A program made the position numbers and the translations under genes. From Larix kaempferi (Eukaryota > Streptophyta > Pinopsida > Pinales > Pinaceae): a DNA stretch of 64,000 nucleotides. Below, piece after piece: positions 21,559-31,655 of this stretch. Every line of letters starts with the position of its first letter. Position 1 is the first letter of the stretch. The DNA lies in NCBI GenBank assembly GCA_027924585.1, contig BSBM01000712.1, positions 1 to 64,000 of the forward strand, read 5' to 3'. The notes below the pieces were generated by a model. That model searched no databases. It was given only the letters and a program-made list of their open reading frames with translations, and was not told the DNA's origin.

Positions 21559-22008
21559 GGTAGTGTCTTGAAATCTAGTTTCCTTAGGTTCTTCATAAAC
21601 TTCGATAGGTGCCTTCCTTGATTTGATGAATGCTTAGTTTTCATCAAATGTTACATCCCTGCTGACATCAATCTTCTTGAACCCTGGAAAGTATATTTTG
21701 TAAGCCTTCAAGCTTTCACTGTAACCCACAAAGATACCCTTCTTTCCTGAAGGATCTAGTTTAGTCCTCTTTTTCTTTGGGACATGTGTGTATACTGGAC
21801 AACCAAATATTCTGAGATGGCTGACTTCAGGTTTCTTACCAGAAAATACTTCTTCTGGTGTTTTGTTGTCCAATATCTTGTGGGGTGTTCTGTTCTGCAC
21901 ATATACAGTTGTTCTAGCTGCTTCTGCCCATAGATGCATAGGTAGATCCTGGTCATGCAACATTGCTCTTGTTGCTTCCATGATTGTTCTGTTCTTCCTT
22001 TCTGCAAC
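21559..22008 (-). pseudogene. CoC integrase C-terminal part and linker
   Basis: Open from 21981 to 21634. It has EATRAMLHDQDLPMHLWAEA, the VYVQNRTPHKIL block and KPEVSHLRIFGCPVYTHVPK, and ends at a TAA in the acidic linker near 21634-21636 that fits a CAA-to-TAA change. It joins the preceding frame at a TGA (22009-22011) in the PQQN-x-VAERKN motif. Confidence 0.85.
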
Positions 22009-23826
22009 TCAATTCTGTTGAGGATTATAAGGAGCAGTCAACTCCCTCTTAATCCCTGAATCACTGCAAAGCTTCTTGAAGTCACCTGAGGTGAATTCTC
22101 CACCATTGTCGGATCTGAAAGTTTTGATTTTCTTGTCAGTTTGATTCTCCATCAAGGTTTTGAATTCCTTGAACTTATCAAACACCTCATCTTTGTTCTT
22201 CAAGAAGTATACCCAAGTCTTCCTGGAGAAGTCATCAATAAATGAGACATAGTAAACATACCCACTTAGAGAACTAGATGACATAGGACCACAAACATCT
22301 GAGTGGATGATTTCCAGGATATCCTTTGCCTTGCTTTCACTACTTGGGAAAGCCTTCTTAATTTTCTTACCTTTTGCACATCCTTTGCAAACACCTTCAT
22401 GTTTGGTCTTGATTTCAGATAGACCCTCTATAGCCTTGCTTGCAATTAAAAGTGCCCTATAGTGCATATGAGCAAGTCTTCTATGCCAAAGTTCACTTGG
22501 CTCCATGGATTCATGCACCATGGCATGTTCAGGTTGTCCCTTCAATTTATACAAACCTCCCTCTTGCTCTCCAATCACTACTGCATCATCTATGGTCTTT
22601 CCCTTTGGCCACATTAGGACTTGGCCATCCACAAATGAAACCCTCATACCTTTTGCATCCAATGCAGAGATGGAGAGTAAGTTCTTCTTGAGCCCAGGTA
22701 CATAAAGGACTTCTTTCATCTTCAAAGATTTTCCAGAATCTAGGTTGTAGGAGGCTTCACCACTTCCTTTGATTGGGTATTGATAATCATCCCCAAGTTT
22801 CACCTTATGGGGTGATTCATGTTCAGATAGGTTTACAAAATATTCCTTAAACCCAGTCATGTGTTTGGAAGCACCATTGTCAATTAACCAATCGTTACAA
22901 CCATGGGAGATAGTACCTGTGAGAGCAGAGATTAGAACATACTCTTCTTCACTTGATGAGTCATCATCACTTTCAGCCCTAGCCTTCTTCTTTGGAGGTT
23001 CATCATCTTCGGTAGCATGAGCATGGAACTTTCTTTTGTTGCCCTTCTTCTTCTTACTGGATTTGATGTTATCCCTTTTGTTCTTGGGACATTCTGAAGC
23101 AAAGCGACCTTTCTCATTGCATGAGAAACATCTTACATCCTTCTTATTCTTTTGTTGGTTGTGATAGTATCTCTTGAAGTGAGAGTGCTCCTTCTTGAGC
23201 TTGCTTCTTTTGGTGTGAGCTGCGAGAGCTTGATCTTCACCTCCCATCTTTTCTTCACGAGCTACAAGCCTAGCTTCTTCTTGAGAGTATTTCTCGCACA
23301 GTTTACTAAAAGAGATCAATTTCTTTCTTGCACAGATTCCTTGAATAAAGGAGTCCCATGACTTAGGAAGGCCATTCAGAGTGGTCATAACAACTTCACC
23401 ATTATCCACTACTTCATCCACAGCTTCAAGTTGTTCCTTGATCTGAGAAACCTTGGAGAAGTAAGATTGAATGGTTTCTCCATTCAATATCTTGACCCCT
23501 TTCAATTGATTCCGCAGAGTCATCTTCCGATTTGTGTTCTTCCCTTCAAATAGCTTGGTTAAAGAGTCAAACATAGCCTTGGGTGTCTTTAGAGAAGACA
23601 CATGGGGTATGAGATGGTCTCTAATAGAATCAGCAATGATTCTCTTTGCCTTGACCAAGTTCTTCTTATGCAATACCTTAGACTCTTCATCCTATGGGAT
23701 AGGGATGTCTTCTTTTATATATGAGTCCAACTCATTCTCTTTCAAGATTAACCCAATCCTATACTTCCAAGCTCAGAAGTTATCAGCCCCTTCAAGCTTA
23801 TTCTCAAGCTTGGTGTGGTGAGACAT
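22009..23826 (-). pseudogene. CoC Gag, protease and integrase N-terminal part
   Basis: The start is ATG at 23824-23826 (MSHHTKLENKLEG, the usual copia Gag opening). Two stops lie in the first 50 codons (TGA near 23773, TAG near 23692), after which 554 codons are open. Gag core to about residue 180; the zinc knuckle CFSCNEKGRFASEC has Arg where the third ligand should be His. Next are a Lys-rich stretch and an acidic stretch. The protease site reads LIDNGASKHM, with Asn replacing the usual Ser or Thr of D-S/T-G. The integrase zinc region (ELWHRRLAHMHY, CKGCAKGKK) and core (IHSDVCGP, FIDDFSRKTWVYFLK, RSDNGGEF) follow. Frame ends at a TGA inside PQQNG-VAERKN. Confidence 0.9.
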
Positions 23827-25344
23827 CTTAAAGAGTACTTCAAATGGAAATAGAAAAGATTTAGGTCTTACCACTTGAAATGCCGAAAACTGGATCTGGT
23901 CCCGGATTAGGGTTTGTTAGAAAAACCCTAAAAATTTAAAATGTGAATTTCAACTTTCTGAAAGGATAGAAAGATGCGCCTTGATGAGCTGATCAGCCTG
24001 GTGTATTCCGAATTTGATATCAGCAAAGCTTTACCCTTCAGATTTGCCTTTTTGTCCTCCTGAATTCACTAGGGAGAGCCCTTAATTAGGGTTTGAGTTT
24101 CCCCATTAGAGAAATTTTGAGGTCAAAAAATGGCCTCAAAACAAAGAAAATGTACTATAAAAAACAACCAATCACATTCTAGTAGATGACATCATCCCCC
24201 TTGGTGAGGTGGCATTGCATGAGTTAAGAATGCTTATTTGTCAAATTTTCTATGGTGGATGAAAACACATAGTTAACCAAGGTAGTGGTGTAAGTACTTT
24301 TAAGTCATAAAGTAAAGTACTCATAATGATAGTCTTTTCATAAAATAATATTATTGTCATTTTCAAGTAGAGTACTCATAATGAATGTCTTTCCACACTT
24401 TCTCATAAAATAATATTATAGTCATTTTCAAGTGAAGTACTCTTAATTCATAAAGAAAGTCCTTTCACATTTTCTTATAAAATAATATATTATCATTTTT
24501 ATGTCTTTGATTTTAAATTATATATTCACTCCATTCTATTTAATAAAATAATGTCAAACTAATAAATAATAATAATAGATTTAATAAATAATAATAATAA
24601 TAATAATAATAATGCAATGTGGATTATAATAATATTATTAACATTTTACATGTAAATAAATTCTCAATTAAATTACATTATATTAAATTCATGAGAAAAG
24701 TACTAAATATAAAAAGTCAACATAAAATTAAAAAAATAGCTCTTAAAAATATATTTTATTATTTAATTTCATTTGTAAGTTCAAGACAAATAAATGCTAA
24801 AGGACAATAAACTTTTGGGAATTTACAATGAATCTTAGTCACATCAATGTAGACTTATTTTATTAATTTTATTTCTAGTGAATTTTGAAAAGCAACTCAA
24901 CCATGGTTATTTATATTGTGCATAGAAAATAGTGTGGGAGGTGACTTGTCATATATACCTACCCCATAAAACCCCCAATTCATAATATTTTAATATATCT
25001 CATATTTTTGTAGTACATCTCTTAGGAGGCCATTTTTTGACCTCAAAATCTCTCTAATGGAAGATCTACCCAGCCAAAAATCTCGATCCAAAGCTCTAAA
25101 CTTCAATTTTTGCAAGGAGCTTCCAGCTATGTCTTCAGATTTCAGAAATTCCTATTTTTTAGGAAACCCTAATTTTTAGGGCCAAATCAGAAAATGCTCA
25201 GAATTGAATTCTGATTGGACAGATAGATTCTCCTTGATGAGTAGATTCAATCTACTAAACTGCTTTTCCAAAATCTGTGGAGAGAAACCCAATAAATAAG
25301 AAACTCAAGTTTTCGTCACTGCAAAATGTCTTCTTCTCAGGTTA
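23827..25344 (-). other. CoC leader between PBS and Gag; AT-rich, no gene
   Basis: Contains a run of AAT repeats at about 24562-24613, other AT-rich stretches (24300-24900), and an imperfect 35-bp inverted repeat at 24103-24137 and 25026-25060. A stretch near 25070-25130 (minus-strand GCTGGAAGCTCCTT..GTTTAGAGC) is also found in the CoD leader near 45060-45100. Confidence 0.7.
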
Positions 25345-25356
25345 GCTCTGATACCA
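25345..25356 (-). promoter_or_regulatory. CoC primer-binding site
   Basis: The minus strand reads TGGTATCAGAGC directly after the 5' LTR, complementary to the initiator methionine tRNA 3' end. Confidence 0.95.
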
Positions 25357-25960
25357 TGTTAAATTTTGAGCATTAATTCACAATACTCTAGGATCTTCAC
25401 TGAGAGAATAACATATACAGTATATCAATGCATAACAATCACAATAAGCATGACAAGCATCACAAGAATCAAAAGCATGAGAGACAAGAGACACAGAGTT
25501 TCCATGGGGAAAACCCTAAGGTGAAAAACCCCACAACTTCCTCAGAGATAGAGAAAGCAATGGCTCAACAAAAGTACAACCAAAATACACTGAGATAGTC
25601 TCCTAGTAGCAGATGATCCTCCTCCTCACTAGTGCGCCACTTTCAGAGTGAGAGAAGTGTGAGTTTTCGAATGATGAAAATAGAGATCTCCCGATCTCTA
25701 TTTATACTAACCTGTTTGCCCAGTTACACTATGGGGCCGACTTGTCTAGCTAGGTACATCCACAATATAAAATAAATTTCAGGGCCGACCCCACACATGG
25801 TGGTCTAATAACCCGTCGCCAAGTACACACACTTGCGACACTTGTCAATACACATGACGACACTTCCTTATAGAGGAATAACACATCTCTTATAAGGGTA
25901 CAATTAATATATATGAAATATATAGATGAAATACATTTCAAAGTTACATATACATCAACA
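25357..25960 (-). repeat. CoC 5' LTR
   Basis: 604 bp; same ends as the 3' LTR. Minus-strand TATA box at 25699-25706. It carries the motif CACCATGTG(T)GGGGTCGGC that also occurs in CoD LTRs. Confidence 0.97.
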
Positions 25961-26528
25961 TACAATTGATCTATTCTTCCTCTCTGCAACCCCATTCTGT
26001 TTAGGGTTGTAAGGAATGGCTTACTCCCTCTTAATTCCTTCCTTCTTGCTTAAATCATTGAAGTTCGAGGAGGTGTACTCTCCTCCATTAATTTTATCTG
26101 ATCTCATAACTTTGGTCCTTTTCCTAGACAGGTTCTCAACTTGCACCTTGAAGGCCTGGAATTTGCTAAGTACCTCCTCGGATTCCTTGGTCTTCAAGAA
26201 GTAGATCCAAGTCTTCTAAGGGTAATCATCAATGAAAATCACATAATACTAGAATCCACCCAAGGAAGCAAATATCATTGTTCCACACAAATCAGAATGT
26301 ACCAAAATCCAATATTCCCTTGGACCTGTTGTCACTGCTTGGAAAAGAACCCTTGGCATTCTTTCCAAGTGCACAACCTATACAAATGCCATCATGTTCT
26401 GCATGGAGTACTGGAAGTCCTGTAACCATCATCATAAAGGATGGAAGATATTTATAATGTATGTGAGCTAGTCTTCTATGCCATAGCTCACTTAAACTGG
26501 TAGAATCGTGCACCCATGCCTGAACTGG
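25961..26528 (-). pseudogene. CoB integrase, N-terminal half
   Basis: Minus-strand frames give ELWHRRLAHIHYKYLPS and CIGCALGKNAKGSFPSS (26292-26490, zinc-binding region). Degraded core segments lie around 26060-26260, and the PYNPKQNGVAERKNRSIV motif with the catalytic Glu at about 25961-26015. Bases 25961-25965 are the CoC target duplication; bases 26524-26528 (ACTGG) are the left copy of the GyB duplication. Confidence 0.88.
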
Positions 26529-27454
26529 TGTATTGGAGAAAACTTCCTATGGCTTGGGGTAGACCACAACAGACAACTGACTACCAGAAATTAACTCAAT
26601 TATTAGTACTATGATATATAAACGACAATGCTAAGATAATGAAGAATATAACCAACCTTGATCCAAACGTTTGATGTAGATCCCTGTTGGAGCTTTCAAT
26701 ATGTGCACTTGAATCTGCAAATTAGTCTTGACAACCAATATACAACAAGCGCATATAATGTATAAATGACATTAACATCTGAATAGCAATGGTCCGTGAT
26801 ATTATAAGCAAATGCAACCCAATGTAATATAAACATTCACAGTATTAATGGATGAGAATATGAGTATTTCTATTAATAAATAACAAAAAGTACAATGTGA
26901 TATGACCTCTTGCCGGCAACCAATCTGAATCAAGATCTGGGTCAATCCACTTGTGCCTCCACCACTTCAATCCTCCATGGAATGGCAAACTCAAACTATG
27001 ATAGGAGTTTGGAAGGTAAACATAAAGGGTTCACAACTACATGGATCAATGAGTGTAGACTCAAGATAGGGCAAAAATTCACTAGAGTTCTCTTGCTCTT
27101 CTTTCTCCCCCCGTCCATAAGCCATATGTGCTCAATATATAGTCCTCCCAAAGGTAAGTGAAAGGACACATCGAGGTGTTTCAGGGAAAATGGAGGGCCA
27201 AAGGTCACCCTATGACCGCTTTTTGGGAGTAAAAAGTAATTAACTAGTGATTTTTACAATTTAACATGCTACCCGCAGGCTATAGTGATGCAACTTGCGG
27301 GTACGCCCACTGTAATGACGCAGCTAGCGTACAGGGGGAAAAAATAGGGAAAAATAGTGTGTATGAAGGATATAAAGTGGATCTGAGTCAAAAAAATGGA
27401 TCCTGCAGGCCAAAGAGTGCTGATGCTCACAAGGTGGAAAATTACGTTGTAACA
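26529..27454 (-). repeat. GyB 3' LTR
   Basis: Minus-strand start TGTTACAACGTAATTTTCC, end TTTTCTCCAATACA. Paired with 39870-40795. A short frame near 26910-27161 recurs in the partner only because the LTRs are copies. Confidence 0.96.
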
Positions 27455-27475
27455 GATGCCCCCTAATGTGTGAGG
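27455..27475 (-). promoter_or_regulatory. GyB polypurine tract
   Basis: The minus strand reads CACACATTAGGGGGCATC directly before the 3' LTR. Confidence 0.8.
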
Positions 27476-29400
27476 TCAGAGACTAATGCTACGATGGCCG
27501 AAATAAATTATAAATCTCAGAAGTGGAATGATCGAGACACAAGTGGAAGGAGAAGCTCACTCGTCATAATACAATAGTATCCCCGAATACATGTCGGTAT
27601 AGTACAACAATCTCATACAGTGGCCATGAATAGGCAATACATAGTGAACATATGTCATAAGTGATCATAGCCATGATCCCTCTACAGTAAGATATGGTCT
27701 CTTGCTGAAAAGGAAACAATTGGTACAAACTGTTGATATCTGAGAGGTGATATCTCAGATGTAAAGTCATAGTCATAAGTATCATACTGAATGCCACTCT
27801 CGCCTGGGGTCTTCTACACAAGTCTTCGACGGTGCAAGTCCCATCAAGTGAATAAATGAGTTGAGGTCGAACCTGATGTGACATTGTATGATTACCGGTC
27901 AGTGATGTATACCATTAACAAACGTGAGATAACCCACCAATAATGAAAATAGGCATCAAGGCACAGAGTACAATCATCAAAGTGTGAATAGATGTGTTGA
28001 AGTCGAACACTAGGATGGATCCATCGATCAAGGGACATTGATGTATTCCCAAAACTGTCGATGGCGAGAGAACCTGCCACTAATGACTGCAAGCCTCAAG
28101 GTACTCAACCGAACTCTAAGCCTCAAGTCCTGGAATAAATGGGTTGAAGTCGATGGAACGAGACTCGCTGGAAGGAGGGAATTAAGGAATCCCCCATCAA
28201 CCAGCACGAGGTACCAGCTATGCTGAAATATTTGGAAGATCTCAGGTGAAATGGACTGACTCAATAAGGATGGCCGACATGCAATAGTCAAGAAATTTGA
28301 GGAGTGGTTGACTCTGGTTTTAGTACATCCTTCGAACAAGAGCATGATCAGATGGATAGACTCAGGCAGCATAGACTCAATGTAGACTGTGTGATGCAGC
28401 AAGCACCACAAAGGGCTCCATAATGAGTGGAAGCTTAACCAATCGGTGGAGTAAACTGGGAAACAAGTACAGCTCCTAAGTTCCAACTATAGTCCCAACT
28501 CATAATGTATGGAGTGGAATGAATGCTCTATTCAAAGGTGACACAACATCTGCCAACTAGAAGTAGTAACCATAATCCCATCCGTCTTTTGGGGATATTT
28601 GATTTTTTTGATCTTTTTCATATTTGGAAAAGCTTGAAAAAGAATAAAATTGCTTATAGTACAACAAGTGAGGGAACGAGTTTCAAATAGCATGTAGACT
28701 AGTCCCAAGTAGTGGAACATACCTATGATCAATGCAAGGAAGCATGTACGGGATGTGGACACTCGGGGGGGGTGTTCCCTCAGGGTCAAAAGGTCATCAA
28801 ATTATGAAGGACAAATGGAAGCTCTGCAAGGCTCGATAGGGAAAAGTGCTCAGGCACCAAGCTAACAACTAAGTGAGCGGGAGGCGGCACAAGGCTCAAG
28901 CGGCAAGCAGGACGATGCAATGCAATCCCAACTTGATATAACTGGGGGAGTCCTTATGGGAGATGGCCAGCATAAGACAAAGTAGAGTATGAATCTTTAT
29001 CGCAAAGTCATGGCGTAACTACAAAGGACTCCCAATCCTAAGGACACACAACGGCATGGGCACCATAATGCAAAAAGGGGGTTCTAACTAGGGTACCCAT
29101 GTTCAGAAAGGCCCTACCGCCACATAACGACACTTCTATAATAGTGTGAAGGTTCTGTGTCGGTTAAGAAGCACAGTCGCACCTAAGGTTTATGAAAAAT
29201 GGTCAAACGGTCAAATGCATAATGCATGTGAAAATGACATCTAACCTATATTCCAGGTGTGAAATATACCTGTTGTAGGCACGAAATGGTCCAAAACAAC
29301 TCTCGCCAAAGAAATCTGGTCAAAAAATGCTACTCCAAGACATTATATTAGTCCAAAACAACATATAATGGCGAAAACTATAGACAAGTGGGTCTTGAAA
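27476..29400. other. GyB 3' spacer; no gene on the sense strand
   Basis: No sustained frame. Diverged short repeats around 'gaataaatg(a/g)gttgaagtcgaac' recur near 27845, 27980 and 28130. A T-rich tract lies at 28590-28625. On the plus strand it is the upstream region of the antisense gene whose TATA box starts at 29403. Confidence 0.6.
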
Positions 29401-29402
29401 AT

Positions 29403-29410
29403 TATAAATA
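29403..29410 (+). promoter_or_regulatory. TATA box of the GyB antisense gene
   Basis: TATAAATA in an AT-rich setting, about 400 bp upstream of ATG 29810 and about 140 bp upstream of a possible 5' splice site (29545). The spacing fits a plant promoter with a transcribed leader and a 5'UTR intron. Function is inferred from position. Confidence 0.55.
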
Positions 29411-29809
29411 GTAAAAAAAATTTACAATTTACAATTCATTTTTACTATTCACCCATTTGGAGTTTTGTGGTTAGTTTTCACCTTGAAGTTCAGCTGCTGA
29501 TTCTGGGAGCTACGGGCGTCTGATCATCGAACCATCAAGAGCAGGTTGGTAGTCTCATCCATACCTTCCATTTCAATGCTTTTATTTCAATTTTCATCGA
29601 TTGGATTTTTCATTTGGCCAAGCCCTAAATGGTTCGATGCTACCCGCGGGCTATAACTATGCCGATAGGGAAAGGGAAAGGTACTCGCAGTCAACGCACG
29701 AGTTGACCGTGGGTACTCGCCTCTGTAAGCAAACTTACCCGTGGGTACGGTCGTGAAGCTAGTTTTTTAAATAAAACTGACTAAATTCTTTGTTTTTTCT
29801 CCCTCCAGG

Positions 29810-31041
29810 ATGGTTCTAGAGTGGAGAGAGAGGGAACATGACCTAGTGGATGAGGTCATCCGCAATGATGTGCGTGAACAGCAAGCGCTGCAAGCATGTG
29901 GGCTATACAAATTTTGGAGCATAGGGGGTTTAAGGGACCAAAACCTATTGCTCCACCGCTTAATAGACTACTAGGACGTCGATGCATAGAACTTCAACCT
30001 AGACGGTCAAATACTCTCATTGGAAGTGGAAGATATCTACTTCATTACAGGTTTGTCCCGCCAAGGTGAGGGGGCAAGCCTTCAGTCTCATTCTGTGGGT
30101 GGTGGGATCACCATCCCCGACTATATAGAGTGGTATTGTATACCAAATATTCGGGCAGTGGGGATTCAGGTGCCCAGCAGAGCCATAGTTAATATGAGTA
30201 TGAAGATCATAGTGGAAACCCTAGTGCAGATTACTTGTTCGAAAGCTCTTCACCAGGAATCTAGGCCAGTGATGTTCTATGCGTCACAGTGTATGGATCC
30301 CATGATATTTGAATGGTGCACAACGCTACTGGGGTGCATGAAGACCCAATTGATGGAGTGCAAGCCGGGGGAGGCTAAAAAATTCGGATACAACATTATC
30401 TTGTGCAGTTTCTTCTTTAAGCGAGTTCCTGGGCTCAGTCCGAGGGTTGAGGTCCCTCCTCATAGTCTCCACAACCCAGCCCTGACTTGGTGGGCAGAGG
30501 TCTTGACACGACAGGGTGGTGGCCGTCAGGCATCACCATATATAGAGGAGTTCTTTCACTGGTGGGACCAACAGGTCATAGCCATAGAGGACTACCCCTA
30601 TGCAAGGATAGACTTCCAACAGGATCGTCACATGCCGCTTCCACTAGATGCAGCATTTGGAGACATTGGTGAGTACTCTTTTTAGGTTTTTTGGTGTATT
30701 AAATTTTTATGGATTTTTTATTATAGATGTAAACCCAAAAATATTTTTGGGGGTAGTATCATATATTAATGTTTTACTATTTGCTCATAGACAAGTGCCC
30801 AGTGAGACCCGATGGTTTCTCAAGACATCGTCGTTGGGGCAGGGGTGACGAGGCAGGGGGTGCTGCAGCAGAGGGTATACTACAGACTCTGCGGGGCAAT
30901 CTATCACGGATGATTGCCAGGGTACCACAGATAGAGGTGGCAAAGCTACCAGAGGATATGCAGCGCCAAGTAGTGGGGGTGCTGGGTAACTGGGTACGAG
31001 TACTGCAGCGTATAGCAAATGCAGTACAATATTATTTATAA
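29810..31041 (+). pseudogene. GyB antisense two-exon gene
   Basis: Plus-strand gene inside a minus-strand element. The coding exon runs from ATG 29810 to 30668. A 122-bp intron (30669-30790) starts GTGAGT and ends CTCATAG. The last exon runs from 30791 to TAA 31041. The exons sum to 1110 bases and the phase-1 junction keeps the frame: 369 codons plus stop. Only two TAG stops interrupt it, near codons 54 and 59; both fit single transitions (TGG to TAG, CAG to TAG). A possible 5'UTR intron (29545-29808, AG|GTTGGT...CTCCAG) ends one base before the ATG. The protein has no signal peptide or membrane helix. Visible motifs are VEDIYFITGLSRQGE near residue 73, CKPGEAKKFGYNIILCSFFFKRVPG, and HWWDQQVIAIEDYPYARIDF. 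It resembles antisense extra ORFs described in Tat-type gypsy elements, with a possible plant-mobile-domain link at the N-terminus; biochemical function unknown. Confidence 0.75.
30669..30790 (+). other. predicted intron of the GyB antisense gene
   Basis: GT-AG intron with donor TTG|GTGAGT, T-rich body and acceptor TTGCTCATAG|AC. Removing it restores one reading frame across two open exons. On the sense strand of the element this segment has no coding role. Confidence 0.75.
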
Positions 31042-31115
31042 AAAACTATGGTTCTCCGGTTCTACTATATGTGTGTATGTACAAATGTATGAATGTCTTC
31101 CTTTATTTGTGTGCT

Positions 31116-31544
31116 TCATTGTGAATGTGATAAATTCCAATCTAATGCATAGTTAGCGTATGCATCATATATATGATTAACACTTCTCGGAACATGAATG
31201 TACGTAATTGAAACAAAATGGCATTCCAACAGTCTTACCCTTAGGAATTTCCGTAGTAGCGTAGGGTCTCTCACACGGTACTGACCATTCAATTGAGACA
31301 CAACCAGTTGTGAATCCAGGTGGACTTCTAAAGATTGGATGCCATATAAAATAGCATCCCAAAGTAGCTCAATCACGACACTATACTCAACCACATTGTT
31401 AGATGTAGGACCAAGACAAGCACCTCCTAAAGACACAACTAGATGGTCAGGTGAATAAATAACCCAGGCAGCAGAAGCAAGCTGCTGCGTATGACGTCTA
31501 GCACCATCCGCGAAACCTAAGAACATAGGAGATTCCGTTGACAT
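31116..31544 (-). CDS. GyB stand-alone RNase H downstream of integrase
   Basis: An intact 142-codon ORF starting at ATG 31542-31544, 112 bp after the stop that ends the integrase frame. It carries an RNase H fold pattern: GFADGA (Asp13), NNVVEYSVVIELL (Glu53), VHLDSQLVV (Asp77) and a C-terminal VNHIYDAYANYAL (Asp127), the four acidic residues of the active site. It is separate from the RT-linked RNase H at about 33165-33389. Second RNase H domains of cellular/archaeal type are known in some plant gypsy elements, usually fused in pol. Here it is a separate ORF with its own ATG. It is the only uninterrupted complete domain of GyB. It would cleave RNA in RNA-DNA hybrids during reverse transcription. 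Its stop lies 74 bp from the antisense gene's stop, tail to tail. Confidence 0.85.
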   Translation of the reverse strand: MSTESPMFLGFADGARRHTQQLASAAWVIYSPDHLVVSLGGACLGPTSNNVVEYSVVIELLWDAILYGIQSLEVHLDSQLVVSQLNGQYRVRDPTLLRKFLRVRLLECHFVSITYIHVPRSVNHIYDAYANYALDWNLSHSQ

Positions 31545-31655
31545 CTATCCATCAAAAGGAAGCGAATCAATAGACCCGAAGACCAAAAGAAATCTAAACT
31601 ATGTAAAGAAATAACTATACAAAAGTATACAAAGGCATTAGCTCGAACTAGAAGT

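Larger units (their letters stand above)
17705..25960 (-). mobile_element. CoC: full-length Ty1/copia element inserted in CoB
   Basis: LTRs at 17705-18293 and 25357-25960, PBS next to the right LTR, and a complete copia domain order on the minus strand. It is flanked by TACAA at 17700-17704 and 25961-25965. The CoB integrase reading frame closes over the duplication. Total length is 8256 bp, long for a copia element because of a 1.5-kb repeat-rich 3' region and a 1.5-kb AT-rich leader. Confidence 0.97.

Noticed and set aside
26910-27161. 83-codon frame found twice (also 40252-40503), which could look like a conserved gene
   Set aside because: Both copies lie at the same place in the two LTRs of GyB; the identity comes from LTR duplication.
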